Assembly (NCBI GenBank): GCA_004293815.1
Contig: RDZD01000027.1
Location: 3,260-67,259 of the forward strand
From: Cytophagales bacterium
GTDB lineage: Bacteria > Bacteroidota > Bacteroidia > Cytophagales > Bernardetiaceae
Direction: 5' to 3'
DNA length: 64,000 nucleotides
Position numbers and translations under genes: made by a program
Part shown: positions 20,712 through 29,852 of the stretch, piece after piece
Numbering within the stretch: the first letter of the stretch is position 1
Layout: the number at the start of each line of letters is the position of its first letter
Notes under the pieces: model-generated
What the model saw: the letters and a program-made list of their open reading frames with translations, nothing else
Databases searched by the model: none
What the model was told of the DNA's origin: nothing

Positions 20712-23003
20712 TCAGACCCAGAAGCCAAGACAAAGAACATCATCAATTTGGTTACTATTTTGTTTCCAGCTATCAAACGTATCTTCAAAAAGTTTTTGTT
20801 GGTCTTCTAAGTCCAACGAGGCTGCACTTTGTATGAGAGCTGCAAGTCTTTGGCGACCAAATTTTTTGTTTTCAGAACCTCCAAACTGATCTTGGAAGCC
20901 ATCTGTGCTCATGTAACAAATTGTAGGCTCTGAACAGCTAATGTGATGCTCCGCAAAAGTCTTTTCGCTAGTATCGTTACCAGCCACACCGCAAGGAGAG
21001 CCTTTGAAAATTTTTAGCTGGCTTTTTTGCACAACATACAAAGGTTGATGTGCCCCAGCAAAACAAATGCTGCGTTCCTGAGTGTTAACTCTGGCCAAAG
21101 AAATATCCATGCCGTCTCGGTTGGTGCTTTGTTTTTCGTTGTGTTTAAGGGCTTTGTGTACGCAAGCATCTAAAGCAATGAGAATATCTGCGGGACTCGT
21201 CATGCCTTTTTGCACAATAAGCAAATTGAGATAAGCATCACCCACAAGTGACATGAGCGCACCCGGTACGCCGTGCCCCGTACAATCCACAACAGCAATA
21301 AAGGTGTAAGTTGCGGTTTTGTGCAGCCAATAAAAATCCCCTGAAACAATATCTTTGGGTTTAAAAAAGATAAAATGCTGAGGAATAGTTTCTTTTAGCT
21401 GCTCGCGAGAAGGCAACATGGCTGTTTGAATGCGTAAAGCATAGCGTATACTGCTCTCAATTTTGGTAGATTTGCTTTCTACAATAGCAAGCACTTCTGC
21501 CAACTGCTCGTTCTTCTGGGCTATATTGTCGCGTTGAGCAAGCGTTTCGGCGTGGATCTCTTGCAGCTCTTTACTCTGCTGCTCTATCTGATCATTTTTA
21601 TTTTTCAACCCTTCATTGATTTCTAATATCTGTTTTTGTTGTTGCTCTAGCAACTCATTTTTAGAAGCAATGAGCTGTGATTGCTTTTGGAGTTGCAGAT
21701 TGATTCTGGCTCTTTCTTTGCTTTTACGAAACGTCATAAAAGCTACGACAGCTACAGAGAGTAACACTATAACAACCAGAATAAGGGTTAAGTTTTTATT
21801 TTCGAGCTCGCTCTCGTTTAGCATTTGCTTGTTTTTAAGAGTCATAATTTTCCGATCTTTGGCATCAGAGCTAAACTGGGCGTTGAGTTCTTCTACCATT
21901 CTCTTTTTTTCTAGACTAAATACACTGTCGCGAGCAGCAATGTAGCGTTTGAAGTATTCCATCGCTGTTTTAAAATCGCCTTTAGCCTCATATAGTTCGT
22001 GGTAGCTGTTCAAGCACTCTGTGTATCGATCTTTGGCTCCTATTTTTTGAGCTGTGCTTATGGCTAGGTCTAGATAATATTGCGCCTTGACGAAAGCTTT
22101 TTGCTTGATAAAGACTTTAGCTAAGCGATTATAAGAGGTTACTACAAAAGTGGGGTCATTAAGTTCTTGACGTATAGAAAGTGCTTTGAAATGGTATTGA
22201 AGAGCTTCGTTTAACTCGTTTTGTTTTTCATAAATCATCCCCAAATAGTGGTAAGTAACAGCTTCGTTCCGTTTGTCGCCGAGCTTTTGATGAATGGTTA
22301 GAGCCTTGTTCTGATAGGCTATAGCTAGTTCTATCTTATTCTGTTTTTCATAAACACCCCCAATATTATTAAGGCTTGTGGCAGTGCCAGACTCGTCGTT
22401 GATGCTTTGTCTGATTTTGAGCGCACGCTCCAAGTAGGCTAGAGAGCGGTCATAGTCATTGAGCACCCTATAAAGAACCCCTATATTATTGATAGACAAG
22501 GCTTGTCCTATCTTATCATTAATTTTTTCTCTAATAGCCAGAGCTTTTAGGCAATATTCCAAAGCTTTGTTATGATTACCCTGTCCCCATGCCACATTCC
22601 CATAGTAGGTATAGGTATCACCGAGTTCTTTTTGTTTTTTGAGTTTGATATAAATTTCTTCAGCTTTGGCAATGTAGCTGTTAGCCGAGGTAAAATTGCC
22701 GAGTAGCTGTTGAGCAGATCCTAATTGATTGTAAGCACCTGCTTGTGCATATTCATCGCCGCTTTTTTGGCTAATCGTTAGAGCCTGATTGGCAAATTCT
22801 AAGGTTTTTTGAGGATCTAGATTATTGTACTCGTAGGCTAAAGCTAACAAAACATACGTGCGTGTAGAGTCGCTCAACATGTTGTTAAGTTCTGTTCGCA
22901 GCGAGTCCACTTTATTCTGAGCTTCTGCGGTTTGTGTACCTAAAAGCCAAGAAAACAAAAAAAGGACGATAGCAATTTTTGTACGACAAGCTTTTTTAAT
23001 CAT
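20712..23003 (-). CDS. TPR sensor with SpoIIE-type PP2C phosphatase, 763 aa
   Basis: Membrane signalling protein: signal peptide, a periplasmic array of TPR repeats (roughly residues 50-380), one membrane helix (about 405-425), a cytoplasmic coiled coil, then a SpoIIE/RsbU-type serine phosphatase. The linker SSIRYALRIQTAMLP precedes the catalytic domain. Metal-binding motifs are VSGDFYW, DCTGHGVPGA, DGMDIS, STDGFQDQFGG and QIDDVL, all intact. Such phosphatases usually dephosphorylate an anti-sigma antagonist; no partner is encoded beside it. It lies 81 bp after another phosphatase of the same kind and is probably the last gene of the operon that starts with the TonB receptor. Confidence 0.9.
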   Translation of the reverse strand: MIKKACRTKIAIVLFLFSWLLGTQTAEAQNKVDSLRTELNNMLSDSTRTYVLLALAYEYNNLDPQKTLEFANQALTISQKSGDEYAQAGAYNQLGSAQQLLGNFTSANSYIAKAEEIYIKLKKQKELGDTYTYYGNVAWGQGNHNKALEYCLKALAIREKINDKIGQALSINNIGVLYRVLNDYDRSLAYLERALKIRQSINDESGTATSLNNIGGVYEKQNKIELAIAYQNKALTIHQKLGDKRNEAVTYHYLGMIYEKQNELNEALQYHFKALSIRQELNDPTFVVTSYNRLAKVFIKQKAFVKAQYYLDLAISTAQKIGAKDRYTECLNSYHELYEAKGDFKTAMEYFKRYIAARDSVFSLEKKRMVEELNAQFSSDAKDRKIMTLKNKQMLNESELENKNLTLILVVIVLLSVAVVAFMTFRKSKERARINLQLQKQSQLIASKNELLEQQQKQILEINEGLKNKNDQIEQQSKELQEIHAETLAQRDNIAQKNEQLAEVLAIVESKSTKIESSIRYALRIQTAMLPSREQLKETIPQHFIFFKPKDIVSGDFYWLHKTATYTFIAVVDCTGHGVPGALMSLVGDAYLNLLIVQKGMTSPADILIALDACVHKALKHNEKQSTNRDGMDISLARVNTQERSICFAGAHQPLYVVQKSQLKIFKGSPCGVAGNDTSEKTFAEHHISCSEPTICYMSTDGFQDQFGGSENKKFGRQRLAALIQSAASLDLEDQQKLFEDTFDSWKQNSNQIDDVLCLGFWV

Positions 23004-23084
23004 TTTTTTTTACGCTTGTACATAAATCGTTTTTTTAGTTAAGCCGCTTTAAACAGCTCTGCAGTGAGCGTATATGCTTTGGTT

Positions 23085-25514
23085 TTAAATTTTTAGTCCT
23101 ATAAGTAAAATATCATCTCGCTGCGGTACGCCAGCAGTGTATTCAGCGAGTGTATTTTCTAGGGCTTTTTTCTGTGCGAGCAAAGGTTTTCTGGCATTTT
23201 CTTCCAAAAGTTTCAAAATTCTGGCTTCGCCAAAGCGTTCACGGTTGGCGTTGTTTTGATCAGCAAGTCCGTCTGTCTCTAAATAAATAAGTGTGTTCTT
23301 GGGAAAATGATGAGCAGTTTGTGTAAATTTCTTATCTTCATTTTGTTTGCCGCCCAGCGACTTTCTGGTACCTTTTAAGACTTGGCAACGGGCTTGGTCT
23401 GGTAAAATATAGTACATAGAGTTTCTAGCCCCGCCAAAAATGCATTCTGTTGTATTGTTCGGCAGCTGGGTAAGCCTTACGACACCTACATCCATGCCAC
23501 TGTTATTACCTGTCTCATTTTGTCGAAGCACACGCTTGATCCCACCGTGAAGAGCAGACAGTATCATTTGTGGCTCTGTTATCTGTTCACTAATAACCAA
23601 TTGATCCAGCAAATTTTTACCAATAATGGTCATAAAAGCCCCTTCTACGGCATGGCCTGTGCAATCTATGGCGGCGGCTATGGTGTGAGTTTGCACCTGA
23701 CCAAGCCAGAAAAAATCACCCGATACCACATCGCGAGGTTTGCTCAAGATGAAACTCTCTTCAAACAGCATGGCGATTTCTTTGGGTCGGGGCGAGATGC
23801 TCTGCTGTATGTGTAGTGCAGCATTTATACTGGCTGTAATGATTTTACCTTTGTCTTCAAGCTCTTGATTTTTAAGGCTAATAGCTTCTCTTTGAGAAAG
23901 GATTTCTTCTTGTTTGATTTGCAGCTCAGTGTTTTGGATCAAAATTTCGTTAGCCTGATGCTTGAGTGCATTATTCTGTTCATGGATTTGAGCTTGCTGC
24001 TTCTTAAGCTGCTTGTTGGCTTTGTAGGTCTTCCAGAGTATATAAACCACCAACCCCAGCAACAGTGCTACCAAGATTAGTACAACTGTTGTAATAGTGT
24101 TCCTAAAACGTGTTTGTTCGAGTTCTTGTTGACGGAGCTCATTCTCTTTTTTAGAGGCTATTTCTGAGGCTAAGCGAGCATTTTTTTCACTTTCTTTTTC
24201 GGACAGAAGCCTTTGATTCTCTGCTTTTTCTTTTTGGGCGAGCAAGTTTTGATTTTCGATAATACGTTGCTGCTCGTCTGCAATAGCTTTTTGTTTGGTA
24301 ATTTCTAAGAGTTGTTGAATACGCTGCTGTTCAGCTTTTTGTGCGCTTAGCTTGGTGCTTTGTAGTTCTTGCTCTTGCTTGAGTCTTTCCACTTCGTTGC
24401 GCTTGATGAGAAGCTCCTGCTCTTGCTTATTGCGCTCTAGTTCAGACTGTTTGAGCTGGACTGCTTGAAGCTCTCTATCAGCTATCATGTTTTGGATTTC
24501 ATTTTCTTTTCTTTCGGCTTCCACTTGCTTGGCCAAGAGTGCTTTTTGAGCTGCATTTTCTTTTTTCTCTATTTTTTCCTTGAGACTTTGGGCTTGCTGA
24601 TAGTATCGCTGCGCATCAGGTAGGTTGCCTTCACGTTGGTTTATATCGTAAAGAAGCTGATAGGAATTGATTGCAATATTATCATCACCAGCGAGATTGG
24701 CTTTTTCTAAAGCTTTATTGGCGTTGATAATAGCCATTCTGTTATCATTATTGAGATAATAGTTCACCGCAATATAGTTGTAGACATTCGCTTGGCTTGC
24801 GTTATCGTTACTAGTCTGGGCAATTTTTAAAGCATCTTGATAAGAAACCAAGGCCGCGCGATACTGCTTGCTGCTTGTATAACTCACACCAATATTGAGT
24901 AACATGGCTATTCGCGAAGCAGGCGATAAGGTTTTATTATTTTTGCTAATTTCTTGAACTTTTATAAAATATTCGTTGCTTTTAGCCTCATTGCCCTGCT
25001 CTCTGTACAAGTAGCCTATATTGTTATAGAGCTCTAAGAGTTCATTAACTGGCGTTGAGCTATTAACAATATTCTGCATTTTAAGATTATATTCTAGAGC
25101 TTGCGCCGTTTTTTTCTGTTTCTGATAAAGAGCCGCTATTTTTCTATAAACTATAAACTTATCATGTCCGTTAGCGGTTTGCTCCATTTCCTGATAAAAG
25201 ACAATAGCTTGGTCGGGCTGTCCAAGACTTAAATGAGAAGATGCCAAGGCTTCATAAATTTCGTCTTGTATGTTTTTATTCTGAGCTTCGCCACCCGTAC
25301 AAACAAGTGCTTTGTTGTAGTACTCTATGGCTTTGCTGTAACTGCCCGAAGCGTGATAAGCTTTGGCGATGGTTCTTGTAGCTGCACACTTTTGTTCTGA
25401 GTTCTTGGCGTTGTACAAAGCCTCAAAAAGCTCTGCTGCAATCTGAGCAAAGAGATTTAAGGGGCTTACAAGAAGCGCCAAAAACATACAAAATATGTAA
25501 ACAACTCTCAGCAT
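23085..25514 (-). CDS. TPR sensor with long coiled coil and divergent SpoIIE phosphatase, 809 aa
   Basis: Same plan as its neighbour: signal peptide, TPR repeats to about residue 300, a very long Glu/Gln/Lys-rich coiled coil (about 310-470), a membrane helix (TTVVLILVALLLGLVVYILW), a second coiled coil and a C-terminal SpoIIE-type phosphatase. The metal ligands are kept (VSGDFFW, AIDCTGH, GMDVGV, ETDGLADQ, QRDDILL), but the usual GHGVPGA loop reads GHAVEGA and the usual DGFQDQFGG reads DGLADQNNAN, so specificity may differ. It starts 10 bp after the TonB-dependent receptor stop, which strongly suggests co-transcription. Confidence 0.9.
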   Translation of the reverse strand: MLRVVYIFCMFLALLVSPLNLFAQIAAELFEALYNAKNSEQKCAATRTIAKAYHASGSYSKAIEYYNKALVCTGGEAQNKNIQDEIYEALASSHLSLGQPDQAIVFYQEMEQTANGHDKFIVYRKIAALYQKQKKTAQALEYNLKMQNIVNSSTPVNELLELYNNIGYLYREQGNEAKSNEYFIKVQEISKNNKTLSPASRIAMLLNIGVSYTSSKQYRAALVSYQDALKIAQTSNDNASQANVYNYIAVNYYLNNDNRMAIINANKALEKANLAGDDNIAINSYQLLYDINQREGNLPDAQRYYQQAQSLKEKIEKKENAAQKALLAKQVEAERKENEIQNMIADRELQAVQLKQSELERNKQEQELLIKRNEVERLKQEQELQSTKLSAQKAEQQRIQQLLEITKQKAIADEQQRIIENQNLLAQKEKAENQRLLSEKESEKNARLASEIASKKENELRQQELEQTRFRNTITTVVLILVALLLGLVVYILWKTYKANKQLKKQQAQIHEQNNALKHQANEILIQNTELQIKQEEILSQREAISLKNQELEDKGKIITASINAALHIQQSISPRPKEIAMLFEESFILSKPRDVVSGDFFWLGQVQTHTIAAAIDCTGHAVEGAFMTIIGKNLLDQLVISEQITEPQMILSALHGGIKRVLRQNETGNNSGMDVGVVRLTQLPNNTTECIFGGARNSMYYILPDQARCQVLKGTRKSLGGKQNEDKKFTQTAHHFPKNTLIYLETDGLADQNNANRERFGEARILKLLEENARKPLLAQKKALENTLAEYTAGVPQRDDILLIGLKI

Positions 25515-25524
25515 CTAAACTAGC

Positions 25525-27609
25525 TTAATAAAAGCGATATGAAAGACTCATACCCACAAAACGATCATCTGCAGGCAGAGGTGCGTGACCACCATAATAC
25601 GGCTGCAAAGCCACATAAGGCGCATTCAATAAATTGTTGCAAGCAATTTTACAAAAAAGTCTCTTTTTAACAAACTCTATGTTTGCTGTAACTGTAAGCA
25701 AATAGAGTGCCTTATATGTTGTTGTTTCAAAGATAGTCTCATCTACTGTACTATTGAGTGCAGAGTTCTTTGACTGTGCCTCACGAGGTCCAATAATTGC
25801 TAAATTGCTAGAAACTGTAAGTCGCTTACTGATAGCAGCATAGCCACCAACATTGATTTTTGTGCCTGGTAAAGCTAGAAACTTGTCTTGCCCTTCCGCC
25901 ATAAAGTCTATAGAAGTTCTTGAGCCTGGTCTGCTATAGCTCAAGTTTAAAAACCCTCCGCCTTTATCAAATCTAGCATTTAGCTCCGCTTCAACCCCAA
26001 GAGACTGCACACGTCCAAAGTTTTGATACGAGTTGTTTAAGCCTATATAAGTGATGGGTCGGTCTATGTTGATAAAAAAAGTGTTTGCTCTAGCAAAGAA
26101 GTTTTTAGAAAACCTCTTACCAACTTCAAACTCCAAAGTATTTGAAGTTTCGGGGGTCATACTGGAAGCACTAAACTGACGAGAGTAAGCCTGCCAAAGC
26201 AAAGGAACACGGTAAGCATAGCCATATAAGAATTTTGCGTTCCACCCCTTTTTATAAAAAGTGAAACCCAGACGAGGTGCGAGAGCGTTCCCAAAAGGCG
26301 TGGACTCTGAACGTAAACCAATAGTAAAACCGATAAGCCCTATTTTTTTATTGACTTGAAAAAACGCATAGCGCGCATAACGCGTAACACTGGCCGATGT
26401 ATCTTGAGGATTCGGGCCAAACTGTAAACCCGCTTCGCCAAGCACACTACGTCCTTGCACGTTGTTTAACTGTCCACCAATACCAACTAAGACATCACCT
26501 TGTGGTATAACGTATTTAAAATCTAATTGTGGCTGGATTTTCGTGCTTCGCGAACCCGAGTTTTGAAAAAAGCCGCTCGGGTCAAAGGATGTCAGCTGCC
26601 CCGTTGCAGAATCAAGGTGGAATCGTGTGCTAGTTGCTGTGGAAATAGCATTACCTCTGGCATACTCAAAGCTTGGAACTAAGGAGGCTTTAGAGCTGAG
26701 CGGAATGTTATACTGGGCACGATAATTCTCATTAAAATTAAACAACTCATTATCAATGTATGCGCCGTTGCCGACAGTGGGTATAGCTGTGTAATAATCT
26801 AAAGCACCGTGGTACATCTCTAAACGATTATAAAAAAGCTCAAAGCCTTTAAATTTAGACCTAATGTTAATATGTTGCCAGCGTTTATAGCTAGTGAGCG
26901 TTCCCATTTCAAAACTAGTGCCGTAATAATCTGTGTAAGTTCTGGTAGAAATAGGTGAGTTTTGCTGGCCTACATTCACATAAATTTCCTTGTCGTTATC
27001 ATTGCTGAAGCCCACTGAGATATTGCCTCCATAAAGAGGATCCGTGCCTTGTAAACCTGCGTATGTATCCACAAAGGCTCCTTGTATCTTTTTAGTAACC
27101 ACATTAATTACTGCCACTTCAGCAAAACCACCGTAAAGCGCACCACCTGGACCACGTATAATCTCTACACGCTCTATCATGGTTGCGGGTACTGTACCAA
27201 AAAAATTAAAGTTGCCATACCCAAAACAGTTGATAGACTGACCGTTAATTGTAATGAGAGCCTTCCCTTCATGCGCCCAAACACCTCTGAATCCTAAGCC
27301 ATAAAGAGCCAGAACATCTACACCAAACTCAAAACCAGGAACTAAACGCAAAACATCTGCCAAGTCCCTACAGCCATAATGCTGTATATCTTTTTGAGTG
27401 ACAACCGAAATAATAGAAGGTGCTTCTTCTAGGCTAATCTCTGAACCTGTAGCTAACGTCACCAAAAGCTGATCTTCTTCCTCTTTCTTGTTAATAAGAT
27501 CTTCAATACCAGGTATATAAATTGTACTTAAGGTATCCTGTGCAAAAATACCCATTACATTACTACCTAACAAAAGAATTAGTAGGAGAATAGATGCCCT
27601 TAAATACAT
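25525..27609 (-). CDS. TonB-dependent outer-membrane receptor
   Basis: Outer-membrane receptor for TonB-driven uptake, about 694 residues. A signal peptide (LRASILLLILLLGSNVMG) is followed by the plug domain with SIISVVTQKDIQHYGCRDLA and ERVEIIRGPGGALYGGFAEV, and then a 22-stranded barrel ending in VGMSLSYRFY with a terminal aromatic residue. It lacks the carboxypeptidase-regulatory-like domain of SusC-type proteins and is not paired with a SusD gene, so it more likely takes up a metal chelate, vitamin or similar ligand. The frame opens with TTG at 27615; ATG at 27609 is preferred. It heads an apparent operon with two TPR-SpoIIE phosphatases. Confidence 0.9.
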   Translation of the reverse strand: MYLRASILLLILLLGSNVMGIFAQDTLSTIYIPGIEDLINKKEEEDQLLVTLATGSEISLEEAPSIISVVTQKDIQHYGCRDLADVLRLVPGFEFGVDVLALYGLGFRGVWAHEGKALITINGQSINCFGYGNFNFFGTVPATMIERVEIIRGPGGALYGGFAEVAVINVVTKKIQGAFVDTYAGLQGTDPLYGGNISVGFSNDNDKEIYVNVGQQNSPISTRTYTDYYGTSFEMGTLTSYKRWQHINIRSKFKGFELFYNRLEMYHGALDYYTAIPTVGNGAYIDNELFNFNENYRAQYNIPLSSKASLVPSFEYARGNAISTATSTRFHLDSATGQLTSFDPSGFFQNSGSRSTKIQPQLDFKYVIPQGDVLVGIGGQLNNVQGRSVLGEAGLQFGPNPQDTSASVTRYARYAFFQVNKKIGLIGFTIGLRSESTPFGNALAPRLGFTFYKKGWNAKFLYGYAYRVPLLWQAYSRQFSASSMTPETSNTLEFEVGKRFSKNFFARANTFFINIDRPITYIGLNNSYQNFGRVQSLGVEAELNARFDKGGGFLNLSYSRPGSRTSIDFMAEGQDKFLALPGTKINVGGYAAISKRLTVSSNLAIIGPREAQSKNSALNSTVDETIFETTTYKALYLLTVTANIEFVKKRLFCKIACNNLLNAPYVALQPYYGGHAPLPADDRFVGMSLSYRFY

Positions 27610-27945
27610 ATACAAAAATTAAACAAAAAAAACATTATAAACACACAGAGAAACTCAAAAAACATTGAGGCTTCTCAATATCCAATGGGATTTAATCCTA
27701 AAGTAAAAATGTTTAATCTAATTATCCAAATTTTTTGCACTAAAATTTGTTCTTCAAGAAAATCTCTTAGATATTTTAATTTTAACAAAAGAGAGACCAA
27801 AAACAACAAGTGTTAATTTGTCTTTCCTTAAATTTGCAAGCAAAAAAAATAGGCTATTGTGTTAATCATTTGTCCTAAGTCCTAAGCAGCACTCATTGAT
27901 AATTTTGTGATATTGTTATCTTAATCCTTTGTTATTTAAAATCAT
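27610..27945. other. divergent intergenic region
   Basis: About 335 bp of very AT-rich sequence with no gene. It must hold the promoter of the TonB receptor operon (not identified) and that of the dienelactone hydrolase. For the latter TAATTTTG at 27900-27907 is a perfect -7 box, but the nearest TTTG is 27 bp upstream. Confidence 0.5.
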
Positions 27946-28839
27946 ATGAAAAAAACATTTAAACATTTGCGTACTGCCGCCCTGAGCGTGGTGGTGGCTG
28001 CTATTTGTAGTTGCTGGTTTGTGTATCATCTCAGCCAGCCAGCTTTTATGCCAAAAGCCAAGTCAGGAACTTGCTGCTCTGTTGCTGAAGGCAAAGGTAT
28101 GGGGCAGTTTAGCGACGATGTAGAGTTTCAAAAAGCTCACTTAGAGCCTGCAAAAAGCCACTTTAAACCACAAATCGGTAAAAAAATCCAATATAAAACT
28201 CCCGATGGGCGCAAAGTCTCGGCTTTTTTCTGCAAGGCTCAGAAAAAAAGCAACCGCTACATTTTTGTTTTTCACGAGTGGTGGGGGCTAAACGACCATA
28301 TCTGCAAAGAGGCTGAAAAGATAAGCCAAGACTTGCCTGACTGCAATGTTTTAGCCTTAGACCTCTATGATGAGCAGGTGACAGACCAGCGCGAAAAGGC
28401 CGCTGAGATGATGGAAGGCTTGATACCAGAACGTGCGTTTCAGGTGATTGACGGTGCTGTAGCTTTTGCGGGTAAGAAAGCCGTCATTGGCACAGTGGGT
28501 TGGTGCTTGGGTGGTGGCTGGTCGCTTCAAACCGCACTCCGACACACCACCAAGGTCAAAGCAAGCGTGATTTATTACGGTATGCCAGAAGAAGATGTCA
28601 ACAAGCTTAAAGCTTTGAATGCAGAAGTTCTTGGCATATTTGGCTCGCAAGACCAGTGGATAAACCCCGAGATGGTCAAGCGATTTGATAACAATATGAG
28701 CTTGGCTGGCAAAAAGCTAACCATTAAAAATTACGATGCTCCACACGCTTTTGCAAACCCTAGTAACCCCAAGTATAACCAACTATTTGCAGAAGATGCC
28801 TACAAAGCCGTCCTTGATTTGTTTAAAACAAAACTTTAA
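27946..28839 (+). CDS. exported dienelactone hydrolase family protein
   Basis: Alpha/beta hydrolase of the dienelactone hydrolase family, 297 residues. The N-terminal hydrophobic segment ends in AAICSC, which may be a lipobox or a membrane anchor, so the enzyme is probably periplasmic. The nucleophile is a cysteine in GWCLGGGWS, as in true dienelactone hydrolases; the acid is the Asp in FGSQDQWI and the His is in DAPHAFANP. The HEWWGLNDHI segment near the N-terminus is another family mark. The physiological substrate is unknown. It is a single gene, followed by the SRP RNA on the same strand. Confidence 0.9.
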   Translation: MKKTFKHLRTAALSVVVAAICSCWFVYHLSQPAFMPKAKSGTCCSVAEGKGMGQFSDDVEFQKAHLEPAKSHFKPQIGKKIQYKTPDGRKVSAFFCKAQKKSNRYIFVFHEWWGLNDHICKEAEKISQDLPDCNVLALDLYDEQVTDQREKAAEMMEGLIPERAFQVIDGAVAFAGKKAVIGTVGWCLGGGWSLQTALRHTTKVKASVIYYGMPEEDVNKLKALNAEVLGIFGSQDQWINPEMVKRFDNNMSLAGKKLTIKNYDAPHAFANPSNPKYNQLFAEDAYKAVLDLFKTKL

Positions 28840-28913
28840 AAATCTGATTATAAACTATTTAAAAAAAGTCTTGAAAATAGTCTGTATTTTCATCAGAAAA
28901 AAGAGTTCAAACA

Positions 28914-28945
28914 TTTGTATTAGTCAATAAGCTGCTCTACTTTTG
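28914..28945 (+). promoter_or_regulatory. promoter of the SRP RNA
   Basis: TTTG (28914-28917), 20 nt, TACTTTTG (28938-28945): a perfect match to the Bacteroidota sigma-A consensus. The predicted start is near 28951-28953, exactly where the RNA stem begins. Confidence 0.85.
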
Positions 28946-28950
28946 CACCC

Positions 28951-29036
28951 GATAAGTCGGTACAGCAGCTCCTGCTGAATCCCCCAGGATCGGAAGATAG
29001 CAAGGGTAGGTGGTTGAGCGTTGGGACCGGCTTATT
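28951..29036 (+). ncRNA. ffs: small signal recognition particle RNA (4.5S type)
   Basis: Short bacterial SRP RNA without Alu domain; it binds Ffh to target membrane proteins. The apical core carries CAGGATCGGAAGATAGCA, the conserved tetraloop and asymmetric-loop signature (compare CAGGTCCGGAAGGAAGCA in E. coli). The closing stem pairs TAAGTCGGT (28953-28961) with ACCGGCTTA (29026-29034) with one G-U pair, then a T-run ends the transcript. Length is about 84 nt. The exact ends are inferred from the stem and the promoter. Confidence 0.9.
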
Positions 29037-29097
29037 ATTTTTGGGCGTATGAACACAAAAAGAGTCTTGTACTTCTTTTATGTGATTAATTTTTTTT

Positions 29098-29105
29098 TAA
29101 CTTTG
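29098..29105 (+). promoter_or_regulatory. -7 promoter element of the terD-like gene
   Basis: TAACTTTG is a perfect -7 box about 50 bp before the start codon. No perfect TTTG lies 19-21 bp upstream (TTTA at 29077-29080 is the nearest), so this is a partial promoter match. Confidence 0.45.
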
Positions 29106-29154
29106 TGAGTCTATACTGTCCGTAAAAAATAATAACAGCAGCATCTAGTAACAC

Positions 29155-29796
29155 ATGTCGATTTATCATAAACATATTGCAGACAAACTGGAAAAAGGTG
29201 CAGCCTACAAACTCATTGATAAGGATACAGAGGATGCGATAACCTCTGTTACAATTGGTTTAAACTGGGGCATAATTAAAAAAACTGCTTTTTTTGGACT
29301 CATTCGCAACAAAGAAGCAGTGGATTTAGACGGTAGTGTGGCTGTTTTTGATAAAAATAGAAATCTCATAGATCAAGTATATTACAAAAAATTAGAGTCT
29401 TACGACGGAGCTATCAAGCATGGCGGTGATGATCTCTCGGGAGACCTTAATGGCAACGATGGCACAGATAATGAAACTGTAGCACTGGACTTTGTCAAAA
29501 TAAGCCCTAATGTACACCAAGTAGTGTTTTTCTTAAATAGCTTTAAGGGACAGGACTTTTCACAAATACCTTACGCTACAATCTCTATTTACAAAGGCAC
29601 AGGCGACAAGGTAGATAAACAACTGCTTACTTCTTTTAGCATATCAGCAGATGATGCTTTTGAGGGTAAAGTGTCGGTAGTGATGGCCAAATTCTACCGT
29701 GAAGGCCGCGACTGGATTTTTCAAAGTATAGGCGAAGCCGTAGACTCTAAGCGTATACCAGGAACTATTGAAGCCATACAACAAAGATATTTATAA
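29155..29796 (+). CDS. TerD-family calcium-binding protein
   Basis: TerD/stress-response family protein of 213 residues. The hallmarks are DLDGSVAVFD and the calcium-binding loop GGDDLSGDLNGNDGTDNETV. TerD proteins bind calcium through these acidic loops and are linked to tellurite, phage and envelope stress, usually in ter operons with TerC or TerB. Here it is alone between the SRP RNA and a convergent secreted protein gene, so its role is open. No signal peptide; cytoplasmic. Length is slightly above the usual 190. Confidence 0.92.
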   Translation: MSIYHKHIADKLEKGAAYKLIDKDTEDAITSVTIGLNWGIIKKTAFFGLIRNKEAVDLDGSVAVFDKNRNLIDQVYYKKLESYDGAIKHGGDDLSGDLNGNDGTDNETVALDFVKISPNVHQVVFFLNSFKGQDFSQIPYATISIYKGTGDKVDKQLLTSFSISADDAFEGKVSVVMAKFYREGRDWIFQSIGEAVDSKRIPGTIEAIQQRYL

Positions 29797-29852
29797 AAAA
29801 ATAGACTGAGCAGAGAAGCTCTTTTGAAAGCCCCCCTGCTCAATCCCGCTCT

